Below, piece by piece: positions 55,465-64,000 of a stretch of DNA of 64,000 bases. The DNA is taken from the NCBI RefSeq assembly GCF_947499065.1, contig NZ_CANMMT010000008.1, positions 62,001 to 126,000 on the forward strand. The letters are read 5' to 3'. This stretch comes from an uncultured Tenacibaculum sp. GTDB taxonomy: Bacteria; Bacteroidota; Bacteroidia; Flavobacteriales; Flavobacteriaceae. The notes beneath the pieces are model-generated. The model did not search any database and was not told the DNA's origin. It was given only the letters and a program-made list of their open reading frames with translations. Position 1 is the stretch's first letter, and each line of letters starts with the position of its first letter. Both the position numbers and the translations under genes were made by a program.

Positions 55465-58278
55465 ATGAACAAAAAATTACTTATTGTTTTTTTTGCCTTA
55501 AGTAGTCTTGTGTCAATGGCACAAACTATAAGTGGTAAAGTTTATGATGAATACTTAGAGCCGTTTCCGGGAGCTAATGTAAAAACATCAAAACAAAGAA
55601 CTAGTACAGATATCGATGGTAATTTTTCTTTAACAGCACAAGAGACTTTTCCATTCACAATAGAGGTTTCTGCAATTGGTTATAAAACTGAAATTGTTGA
55701 AGTAACAGAAGCAAACCAAGAGTTAAATATAATTCTTAAAGAGAGTATATCTCTAGATGAAGTTGTAATTTCAGCGTCAAGAGCTCCGGAAAGAATTATA
55801 GAATCGCCAGTAACAATTGAACGTTTAGGGTTAAACGATATTAAAAAGAACACAGCATTGTCTTTTTATGATGGTTTAGCTAATTTAAAAGAGGTTGATG
55901 TAAACGAAAATAGTATCGGATTTAAATCTGTAAATACTAGGGGTTTCTCTCCTTTTGAAAATACTCGTTTTGTACAGTTAATCGATGGAGTAGACAATTC
56001 AGTACCAATCTTTAATTTCTCTGTAGGAAATTTAGCAGGTATTTCTGAATTAGATGTAGAAAGCGTTGAGATATTACCAGGAGCAGCATCAGCACTTTAT
56101 GGGGCAAACGCATTTAATGGTATCTTATTAGCTAAAAGTAAGAACCCGTTTGAGTATAATGGGATTAGTACTTATATTAAATCTGGTATTACAAGTCAAA
56201 ATGCAGCAGGAAATAATGAATTTTATGATGTTGGTCTTCGTATGGCGTATGCATTTACTAATAAGTTAGCTGCTAAGGTTAATGTAACGTATTTTGAAGG
56301 AGAAGATTGGCATGCAGATGATACCCAAAACACTACAGGTATTGGAGGAGTAGTTAAGTCGGGCTATAGAATAGCTGGAGATTTAGGTTCTGACCCAAAT
56401 TATGATGGGGTAAACGTATATGGAGATGAAGTATCTCAAGATTTAGAAAGATTAGTTTTAGGAAGTAATAATCCAGCTATAAATGCTTTAGCACCTTTAT
56501 TTCAGGGAGGTGTTGATGTAAGTAGAACAGGTTATAAAGAGAAAGAGTTATTAGATTATAAAGCAAATAGCTTAAAATTTAATGCTTCATTACACTATCG
56601 TCCTTTTGGAAATGAAGATTTAGAAATTATATGGAGTTCAAATTACAATAGAGGAGATAATAATATATACCAAGGTGTAAATAGATATTCATTAAAAGAC
56701 TTCTTTTTACAACAGCATAAATTAGAGTTAATAGGAAAGAACTATTTTGTTAGAGGTTATTACTCTGAAAACGATGCAGGAAATTCTTTTGATACACGTT
56801 TTGCAGCTATTAACTTAAATGAGAGATGGAAATCAAGTGATCAGTGGTATCGAGAGTATATTGGAACTTATGCAGCTGCTTTTACAGGTAATATACCTGG
56901 AGTACCAGCAAACAATGCACAAGTAGCCCATTTAGCAGCAAGAAATCAAGCAGATACAGGAAGATTAGTGCCTGGAACACCAGAATATGATGCAGCATTA
57001 AGTGAAGTAACTTCTGATGTGGCTTCAGGAGTAAAACTTTTTGATAAATCAGCATTTTATCATGCAGATGCGAACTATAACTTTAGAGACCTTATTGACT
57101 GGGGAGAAATACAAGTAGGAGGTAGTTACCGATTATTTAAATTAAACTCTCAAGGAAATATATTTACAGATTCAAATTCTAGAATTTCATTTGACGAGTT
57201 CGGTTTTTATACACAGTTACAGAAAAAGTTTTTAGATAATCGTTTAAAGTTTACAGGTTCTGTACGTTATGATAAGTCAGAAAACTTTAAAGGAAACTTT
57301 TCACCTAGGGTATCTTTAAGTTATGGATTAGGAGAAAATAAGGACCATGTGTTAAGAGGATCTTTCCAAACAGGTTTCCGTAATCCTACAACACAAGATC
57401 AGTATATTGGTTTCTTTAGTGGAGCAACTCATATTTTAGGAACAGCAGGAGAAAACTTAGATAGATACTCTGTTACTGTTACTAACAGAGGAGCAAACGC
57501 ACCATCTGCAACATCAGTGTTAACAGGTAGAGACGCTATTAGTAGATCTTTCTCGGCTCTTTCAGTTGCAAGTGGAGCACCAGTACAAGCAAATTATGGT
57601 TTAGTAAAACCAGAAAAAGTAAAATCTTTTGAGGCAGGATACCGTGGAGTGTTTAATTTAACTGATACTAACTTATTAGAAATAGATTTAAACGGGTATT
57701 ATAACGATTATGAAGACTTTTTAACTGAAAAAGTAGCCTTTGTAGCACACTATGGAAGTTTTGATGCTAACGGAGTTCCTAATCAAGATTTAGTAAATGC
57801 CTGGAACAATAGAGATTTAACTCGTTTTTCAATTAAAACGAATTCTAACGCGGATGTTTCTTCGTATGGAGCAGGTTTAGGTTTAAAAACTAAAGTTTTT
57901 AAGAAATTTGATATCGGTTTAGCTTATAACTGGGCTAGATTTACTTTCGATAAGAGTACAGATGTTGAGTTTAAGCCTGGGTTTAATACACCAGAGCATA
58001 AAGTTAAGTTCCAGTTTGGAAATCCAAGTATATTAAAGAATTTAGGTTTTAACATTAATGTACGTTGGCAAGATAAGTTTATTTGGGAGTCTAGATTCTT
58101 AGATGGTATTGTAGATTCAAGAACTATTTTAGATGCTCAAATTAACTATAGTGTCCCTTCTTTAAAATCAAGATTTAAATTAGGAGGAACTAACTTAACA
58201 GGAAAAGAATATATAGTTGCGCCAGGTTCTGGTTTAATAGGATCTATGTATTATTTATCTTGGACAATTAACGATTAA
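55465..58278 (+). CDS. TonB-dependent receptor with carboxypeptidase-regulatory-like domain
   Basis: ISGKVYDEYLEPFPGANVKTSKQRTSTDIDGNFSL; LDEVVISASRAPERIIESPVTIERL plug. Confidence 0.93.
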   Translation: MNKKLLIVFFALSSLVSMAQTISGKVYDEYLEPFPGANVKTSKQRTSTDIDGNFSLTAQETFPFTIEVSAIGYKTEIVEVTEANQELNIILKESISLDEVVISASRAPERIIESPVTIERLGLNDIKKNTALSFYDGLANLKEVDVNENSIGFKSVNTRGFSPFENTRFVQLIDGVDNSVPIFNFSVGNLAGISELDVESVEILPGAASALYGANAFNGILLAKSKNPFEYNGISTYIKSGITSQNAAGNNEFYDVGLRMAYAFTNKLAAKVNVTYFEGEDWHADDTQNTTGIGGVVKSGYRIAGDLGSDPNYDGVNVYGDEVSQDLERLVLGSNNPAINALAPLFQGGVDVSRTGYKEKELLDYKANSLKFNASLHYRPFGNEDLEIIWSSNYNRGDNNIYQGVNRYSLKDFFLQQHKLELIGKNYFVRGYYSENDAGNSFDTRFAAINLNERWKSSDQWYREYIGTYAAAFTGNIPGVPANNAQVAHLAARNQADTGRLVPGTPEYDAALSEVTSDVASGVKLFDKSAFYHADANYNFRDLIDWGEIQVGGSYRLFKLNSQGNIFTDSNSRISFDEFGFYTQLQKKFLDNRLKFTGSVRYDKSENFKGNFSPRVSLSYGLGENKDHVLRGSFQTGFRNPTTQDQYIGFFSGATHILGTAGENLDRYSVTVTNRGANAPSATSVLTGRDAISRSFSALSVASGAPVQANYGLVKPEKVKSFEAGYRGVFNLTDTNLLEIDLNGYYNDYEDFLTEKVAFVAHYGSFDANGVPNQDLVNAWNNRDLTRFSIKTNSNADVSSYGAGLGLKTKVFKKFDIGLAYNWARFTFDKSTDVEFKPGFNTPEHKVKFQFGNPSILKNLGFNINVRWQDKFIWESRFLDGIVDSRTILDAQINYSVPSLKSRFKLGGTNLTGKEYIVAPGSGLIGSMYYLSWTIND

Positions 58279-58297
58279 AAAAGCTAAAGTAATACTA

Positions 58298-58334
58298 TAA
58301 AAAAAGGAGAAGCATTTAGCTTCTCCTTTTTTAT
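58298..58334. terminator. bidirectional terminator hairpin
   Basis: AAAAAAGGAGAAGCATTTAGCTTCTCCTTTTTT. Confidence 0.85.
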
Positions 58335-58349
58335 TTTATAAAATAAATA

Positions 58350-59420
58350 TTATTCTTCTTTATCTTCTATAATTCCTAAACGTTTAGCACGTTGTTCCCA
58401 ACTTTTTCTAGCTAAACTTTGTAAGTCAGCAACATTATCGCTTTCATCCATTATCTCATAACCTAATAAAGTTTCAATAACATCTTCTTGAGTTACTAAA
58501 CCACTCACAGTACCATATTCATCAACTACAAGCGCTAAGTGTTCTCTTTGCTCTATTAGCTTTTCAAATAAGTTAGGAATAGATAATTCTCTATTAGCTA
58601 TGATAATGTCTCTTTTAATCGATTTTAAAGGCTCATTTCCTTTATTTTCAACCATAGCAAGTAATAATTGGTCTTTTAAAATATAACCAGTAATATTATC
58701 AGAGTTTTCAGAGTACACAGGGATTCTTGAAAAACGTAAAAGTCTATTGTCTTCAAAGAAAGATTGAATAGTTTGGTTTTCATCAGCAGTAACAATTACT
58801 GTACGAGGAGTCATAATATGTTTAGCTTGAACATCTTTAAAATTCAGCATATTTTTAATAACCTTACTTTCACTTTCTTGAAAAACTCCTTCTTGTTCGG
58901 CAATATCAGCCATGGCAGAAAAATCTTCTCTACTTAAAACACTTTCACCATGCCCGCCTTTACCAAACATTTTAGTGAATAGTTGAAGTACCCATATGAT
59001 TCCGGTGTATTTAAATAATATAATTAAAAAGCTCAATGCTTTTGTTGTAAAATTAGCTAAGCCTTTCCAGTAAGTAGCTCCTATGGTTTTAGGAATAATT
59101 TCAGAGGCAACTAAAATTAAAATAGTCATAACAAAAGATACCCAAAAAACTCCATTACCTTCACCTCCAAAAGCTTCTTCAGCTTGTGTACCAACTAATA
59201 TAGCACCAACAGTATGTGCAACGGTATTTAGAGTTAAAATAGCGATTAGGGGTTTGTCAACATCTTTTTTAATTTCTTCTAATTTAGTTGCAAAAGCTTT
59301 TCCTTCTTTCTTTTTTAGATTGATAAATGTAGGAGTTACACTTAATAATACTGCTTCTAGAATAGAGCATAAAAAGGAAAAGAGAATAGATAAAGTTGCG
59401 AAAACTATTAATAAAGTCAT
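58350..59420 (-). CDS. hemolysin family protein (CNNM + CBS domains)
   Basis: N-term DUF21-like membrane domain; VQAKHIMTPRTVIVTAD; LALVVDEYGTVSGLVTQEDVIETLLGYEIMDE. Confidence 0.92.
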   Translation of the reverse strand: MTLLIVFATLSILFSFLCSILEAVLLSVTPTFINLKKKEGKAFATKLEEIKKDVDKPLIAILTLNTVAHTVGAILVGTQAEEAFGGEGNGVFWVSFVMTILILVASEIIPKTIGATYWKGLANFTTKALSFLIILFKYTGIIWVLQLFTKMFGKGGHGESVLSREDFSAMADIAEQEGVFQESESKVIKNMLNFKDVQAKHIMTPRTVIVTADENQTIQSFFEDNRLLRFSRIPVYSENSDNITGYILKDQLLLAMVENKGNEPLKSIKRDIIIANRELSIPNLFEKLIEQREHLALVVDEYGTVSGLVTQEDVIETLLGYEIMDESDNVADLQSLARKSWEQRAKRLGIIEDKEE

Positions 59421-59453
59421 TTTTTTATTTTTTTGGCTAAAATAAGGAAAAAA

Positions 59454-59484
59454 GAAACCTCAAAGGTTTCCCTCTGAGGTTTGT
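59454..59484. terminator. terminator-like hairpin
   Basis: AACCTCAAAGGTTTCCCTCTGAGGTTTG. Confidence 0.5.
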
Positions 59485-59509
59485 TTATATTATTGTTAGT
59501 AGACGTTAA

Positions 59510-60349
59510 TTAAAAACCATAGTTAACACCTAAACCAAAAACTTCTCTTGTTTGGAACCCTCTAAAAGCGTTATCATCATAAATAGCTTGCATAGAAAGG
59601 TTAGCAGATAAATATTTATTTACCTTCATAACTACATTTACAGTATAATCAATATCTACGTTTTGAAAATCTTCTAAATAGTTACTATATAAGTTTAAAA
59701 TGTTCTCAACAGAAACGTTTTCCATTATAACAAATTTATAGTAAGCATTTACAGCAGCACCCAATTCATAACGAGTAGATTCACCTTGAGCAACACCAAA
59801 TGCAGGTCCCGCAACAGTTAAGTCGCTGTTAACTACTACTAATTTAGAAGTAGCTGGAGCTAAGTTTACTTTTAAGTTGTCAGACTTTTTCCATAACATA
59901 CCTGGTCCAAATTGGAAATAAGCAGGTGAGAAAAAATGTGAAGTTTGAACTCCATTTGCAAATGTAGAAGACATTTGTGTTTTAAAGTTGAAAAAAGCTG
60001 AATAGTACCAATATCCTGAAGCTTTCTTACCTACTAAAGAGTTTAACTCAAAACGATCATCTGTCTTTTGTAAATCCTGACCTCTTAATTTAGTTAAACC
60101 ATACGAAGCAATTATTTTATTATCCCAAGTCCAATCACCTTTTGTATAGTTAAAATCATAATTTAAACCTAGAGTTCCTGAAATATTATTAGTTCCTCCA
60201 GCTAACCAGTTGTTAAACGCAGACTGATTGAATAAAAAAGAGATGTTACCACTTTTTTTCCAACCTTCTTTTGGTTCTTCTTTTTTTTCCTCTTGTGCAT
60301 TAACTGTTAATGCTCCAAATAATACAGCAATAGCTAATAGTTTTTTCAT
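59510..60349 (-). CDS. DUF3078 family protein
   Basis: SFLFNQSAFNNWLAGGTNNISGTLGLNYDFNYTKGDWTWDNKI. Confidence 0.85.
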   Translation of the reverse strand: MKKLLAIAVLFGALTVNAQEEKKEEPKEGWKKSGNISFLFNQSAFNNWLAGGTNNISGTLGLNYDFNYTKGDWTWDNKIIASYGLTKLRGQDLQKTDDRFELNSLVGKKASGYWYYSAFFNFKTQMSSTFANGVQTSHFFSPAYFQFGPGMLWKKSDNLKVNLAPATSKLVVVNSDLTVAGPAFGVAQGESTRYELGAAVNAYYKFVIMENVSVENILNLYSNYLEDFQNVDIDYTVNVVMKVNKYLSANLSMQAIYDDNAFRGFQTREVFGLGVNYGF

Positions 60350-60430
60350 TGGTGTGTTTTTATATTAAATTCTTTTTTCAGTGCAAAAATTACACTGTCC
60401 CTTACTTTAGACAAAGTTATTTATTAAAAG

Positions 60431-61279
60431 TCACTTTTTATGAAAAATATAATTTAGCCCTAAACCAAATACTTCCTTAAGTTGAATTTTACTTGAAGCG
60501 TCATCATCTATTATAGCATGAAACCCAACATTAGTAGAAAGATACTTGTTTATTTTTACAAAAAGGTTTAATTGATAATCAATATCAATGTTTTGTGGTT
60601 TTTGTAAATAATCAGAATATATAGATATTATATTTTCCATAGTAACATCTTTCATTATAACATATTTAAAGTAAGCTGATAAGTTAAAACCTAAACTGTA
60701 ACTAGTGTTTCTGTTTTCTTCTACACCATATTTTCCTGAGAATTGATCGGAAACAAAAGTAAAACGGGAAGTTGCTGGAGCTATATTTATTCTAGCATTA
60801 TCAGATTTTTTCCAAAGCATACCTGGTCCAAAACTCCAATAAGCAGGAGCAAAAAAATCAGAGACCAATACTTTAGGGTCAGTTTTGTAGTTGTATCCTT
60901 TTGTATATTGAGTTTTAAAATTACTAAAGAAAGAAAAGAACCAGTATTTTTTAGCTTTTAAACCAAGTAAAGAGTTGTATTCAAAACGATCATCGGTTTT
61001 TTGTAGCCCAGAACCACTTATGTAACTTATACCGTAGGCACTAATAATTTTATTATCCCAGTTCCAGTTTCCATTTTTATAGTTAAAATCATAATTTAAA
61101 CTAACATTTCCAGCAATAGTATTATTGCCTCCTGCTGTCCAATTTGAAAAGGAAGATTGGTTGAATAAAAAAGTAGATTTACCTAATACAGTCCATTTTT
61201 TAGGAATACTATCTTTTTTTTGTTGCGAATACATTATACCAGCAACACTTATAAAAAGTATTAAAAATAATTTTTGCAT
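60431..61279 (-). CDS. DUF3078 family protein (paralogue)
   Basis: TFLFNQSSFSNWTAGGNNTIAGNVSLNYDFNYKNGNWNWDNKI. Confidence 0.85.
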   Translation of the reverse strand: MQKLFLILFISVAGIMYSQQKKDSIPKKWTVLGKSTFLFNQSSFSNWTAGGNNTIAGNVSLNYDFNYKNGNWNWDNKIISAYGISYISGSGLQKTDDRFEYNSLLGLKAKKYWFFSFFSNFKTQYTKGYNYKTDPKVLVSDFFAPAYWSFGPGMLWKKSDNARINIAPATSRFTFVSDQFSGKYGVEENRNTSYSLGFNLSAYFKYVIMKDVTMENIISIYSDYLQKPQNIDIDYQLNLFVKINKYLSTNVGFHAIIDDDASSKIQLKEVFGLGLNYIFHKK

Positions 61280-61386
61280 CGATTATATTTTAAAACTATT
61301 GTCTATTAATTAGTTAGACTAACATTAAAAAAATCAGCAAATATATTTATACTTTATGAAATAAATAAATTACAAGTTTATGTTTT

Positions 61387-63948
61387 TTAAAAACTTAACC
61401 TAAAACTTACGTTAGGAGTAAAGCCTAAAGATTCTGTATCTTGTTCTATTAATTTTCCTTCGCCAAAACCACTTTTGTTTTCTTGAACAACATCATAAGT
61501 TCGCTTAAGAATATTTTTCCTGTTTAAAATATTTAGTAATGAGATGTTAAATCTACCTTTTATGGTTTTCTTTTTATTCATATGGAAATCATAACCAGCC
61601 GAAAAATCTAATCTAGAATAATTAGGAAGTCTGCTATCGTTAATCCCGTTCCTTTCAATAAAATAATTGTTAGCTAAGCCATTATTTGAGGTAAATGGAA
61701 TTCCAATTCTGTAAGTATATCCCAATGAGAAATTATACTCTTTGTATTTAAAATTATTGGCAAAATAAAAGGAGTGAGTAACATCAAAGTTACCTGTAAA
61801 CTCTTTATTTTCGTTAAAATCGTTAATAAGAAAAGTAGTTTTTCCAGTATGGTAACTTAACCAAGTGTTGTAATTTTTCCAGTTCTTTTTTATCAAAAAA
61901 TCTAAACCAAGTGTTTTTGATTCTCCTGTTAATATGTCTCGTGTAAAAGAGTCAAATCCACTAGTTAAAGAAGTAATTCCTTTAATATTTCTTTTATAAA
62001 CATCTATATCAATTAACCAATTATTCTTATTAAATAAGGCTCCAATGGTAATTTGTTGACTTTCTAATAAAGGAATATCTTTTTGATTAGATAAAGCCCA
62101 TAGTTGGTTTTCTAAACCGAAATCGGTAGTATAAAATTCAACTATTCGACTAATGTTTTGTTGTTTTATCTCAAAAGAACTATTTAGCCAAAATTTAGGT
62201 AAAACTTGTATCTGTGTATAAGCTCTAGGTTCAAAAGTAGTTTTATTTAATAAAGAGAAATGATTGGCTCTTGCTCCTAAACTAACTATAATATTTTTGT
62301 TTTTGTTATATAAGTATTCAGTAAAAAAAGAATGTGATTGATTTATATCACTTTGATTTGAATATTTTTCTACAAAAATAAGATCGTTTTTCTTTCCTAA
62401 AAGAAAGTGAACATCATTGTAGGCATACTGATATCCTAGACTAAACTTAGAACTTGTGTTTATTTTGTAATCTAAACTAGTATTAATATCAAGGTTTTTA
62501 ACATGGTTGTCTTTACTAGTAAAAGCGTATAGTGTATTGTCTTTTTGTTTATTATTTCTGTACTTTAAACTATAATCGGAATAACTAATGGTGGTCTTAC
62601 TATTGATTTTTGAATTCCATTGCTTGTCCCATTCGATATTATAACCATCGTTTTTAATTAATAAATCATCGCTTCTTTTATCGTTAAAATCAGGAGAGAA
62701 GAATGAGTGGTCCAAGGAATTTTTAATGCTAATTTGACTAAATGATATTTTATCATCATTAGTAGGTTTATAAATTAGCTTGGTGTTAAAATCTTGAAAG
62801 AAAAAATCGGTATTAACTTTAGCATCTATCTCTTGTACTAATCGCTCGTCTTTAGATATAATAGTATGTTGAAAAGCTTTTTGAGATAATTGTCTGTATG
62901 TGGGAGTATTCAATACATCCGTAATTGAACGTCTTCCAGAAACTGATATACTTAATTTGGGAGAAATAGGTAAACTAACATTTGCATCGGCATGTGTAAA
63001 GTTCATTCCTACAGAACCTTTAATTTTTGAAGGGATGTTGTTACCGGTTTCAACGTTAATAACACCTCCAATATGATTACCATATTTGGCTTTAGAAGTA
63101 CCTCTGTATACTTCAACCTTATCTATAGTTTCAGGATTCAAGGCAGATATGGCTCCAAAGAAATGCGAAGCTGTAAATAGTTTTATTTGATTGAATAGTA
63201 TTAGGTTCTGATCAGGAGTACCACCGCGAATGTGCATTCCAGTTGCAGTTTCATCAACGTTTACTATTCCTGGTAATTGTTGAACTGTATAAAAAACATC
63301 AGGTTCTGTTAGTCCAGGAATAATATCTTGGTTTTTAGGTTTAAAAACTAACGCACCGTCAATGGTTTTAGATAAGCCATTAGTTAAATAATTTGTAATA
63401 ACTATTTCGTTTAATACTGCATTTTCTTCTTCTAAAAATAATGAGGAGCAGCCTGTTGTTGAGAAACTACTAGCAGCTCTTTTTTTTGATTTAAATCCGA
63501 CATAAGAAACATTAACGGTATCAGTAATATGTAAATTTCTTAGTTCAAAATAACCATCTATATCGGTTTGAGTACCTATGTTTTTATTTTTTAATGTAAT
63601 AGTAGCGCCTATTAAAGGCTCTTTATTATGTTTAGAAAAGAGATTTCCACAAATGTTTATTCTATTCTTAAGTCTTGAAATAGCATATCTGTTTTTAGAT
63701 ATTTTTTTAAAATTAAGTTTAGAATATTTTTCTAAATCTTTAATGATAGAACTTATGTCTTTGTCTTTTTCAGATTTAAAAGGAATCTTTTGGTTGTTAA
63801 CAATTTCATCTGAAAAAGAAAATTTAACACTGTATAAATCACTTAACTCGATTAAAACATCTTTTAAATGTCTCAATCGAGTCGTTTTGTTTTGAGCAAA
63901 TACAGATAAGGATAAACTCAGTAATACGAAACATATCAGTTTCTTCAT
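61387..63948 (-). CDS. TonB-dependent receptor with STN-like and carboxypeptidase-regulatory-like N-terminal domains
   Basis: ICGNLFSKHNKEPLIGATITLKNKNIGTQTDIDGYFEL; VYRGTSKAKYGNHIGGVINVETG. Confidence 0.92.
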   Translation of the reverse strand: MKKLICFVLLSLSLSVFAQNKTTRLRHLKDVLIELSDLYSVKFSFSDEIVNNQKIPFKSEKDKDISSIIKDLEKYSKLNFKKISKNRYAISRLKNRINICGNLFSKHNKEPLIGATITLKNKNIGTQTDIDGYFELRNLHITDTVNVSYVGFKSKKRAASSFSTTGCSSLFLEEENAVLNEIVITNYLTNGLSKTIDGALVFKPKNQDIIPGLTEPDVFYTVQQLPGIVNVDETATGMHIRGGTPDQNLILFNQIKLFTASHFFGAISALNPETIDKVEVYRGTSKAKYGNHIGGVINVETGNNIPSKIKGSVGMNFTHADANVSLPISPKLSISVSGRRSITDVLNTPTYRQLSQKAFQHTIISKDERLVQEIDAKVNTDFFFQDFNTKLIYKPTNDDKISFSQISIKNSLDHSFFSPDFNDKRSDDLLIKNDGYNIEWDKQWNSKINSKTTISYSDYSLKYRNNKQKDNTLYAFTSKDNHVKNLDINTSLDYKINTSSKFSLGYQYAYNDVHFLLGKKNDLIFVEKYSNQSDINQSHSFFTEYLYNKNKNIIVSLGARANHFSLLNKTTFEPRAYTQIQVLPKFWLNSSFEIKQQNISRIVEFYTTDFGLENQLWALSNQKDIPLLESQQITIGALFNKNNWLIDIDVYKRNIKGITSLTSGFDSFTRDILTGESKTLGLDFLIKKNWKNYNTWLSYHTGKTTFLINDFNENKEFTGNFDVTHSFYFANNFKYKEYNFSLGYTYRIGIPFTSNNGLANNYFIERNGINDSRLPNYSRLDFSAGYDFHMNKKKTIKGRFNISLLNILNRKNILKRTYDVVQENKSGFGEGKLIEQDTESLGFTPNVSFRLSF

Positions 63949-64000
63949 ATAAAACTATTTTTCAGTCAATTCAATTAAGTTGTTTTTGTTTGAAATGGTA

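Noticed and set aside
1-64000. tRNA or rRNA genes
   Set aside because: No cloverleaf-type or rRNA-like sequence noticed by eye; a tRNAscan/barrnap run would be needed to be certain.

Overview
The 64 kb window looks like a chromosomal segment of a Flavobacteriaceae member (Bacteroidota). The evidence is AT-rich DNA, TAnnTTTG-type -7 boxes, and families such as Na+-NQR, DUF5103, DUF3667, DUF4836, DUF3078 and TonB/TonB-dependent receptor pairs. Genus (Tenacibaculum-like) is only a guess. About 0-13 kb and 31.7-64 kb are ordinary core genes: lpxH, tadA, ogt, tatD-like, aminotransferase, desaturase, rsmG, arsenic/chromate-type genes, pruA, apaG, complete nqrABCDEF, DEAD-box helicases, hflX, TonB genes. 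The accessory part is ~13.1-31.7 kb. It holds about 20 mostly small, unrelated genes, all on the minus strand. They include TIR-like proteins, a 2-TM protein, DUF4240, DUF2199, DUF4375/DMP19-type, two RDD proteins, an acyltransferase and a LytTR regulator. They are separated by a diverged, recurring intergenic element with a conserved stem-loop core (ACCTAA..TCTG..CAGA..TTAGGT), plus a second ~58 bp repeat family and a 41-bp tandem repeat. No integrase, transposase or phage gene is visible. It reads as a cassette-like array, possibly integron-like without an integrase, and includes a candidate TIR/2-TM immune module. Outside the array the best leads are: (i) an unannotated 33-codon cationic amphipathic peptide ORF at 51.3 kb, behind a 21-bp-spaced direct repeat resembling a LytTR operator; (ii) a 15-bp perfect inverted repeat inside a CDS at 37.66 kb; (iii) a di-heme peroxidase pseudogene at 42.5 kb; (iv) twin signal-peptide TonB-C proteins. 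Family assignments come from reading the translations only; no database search was run.
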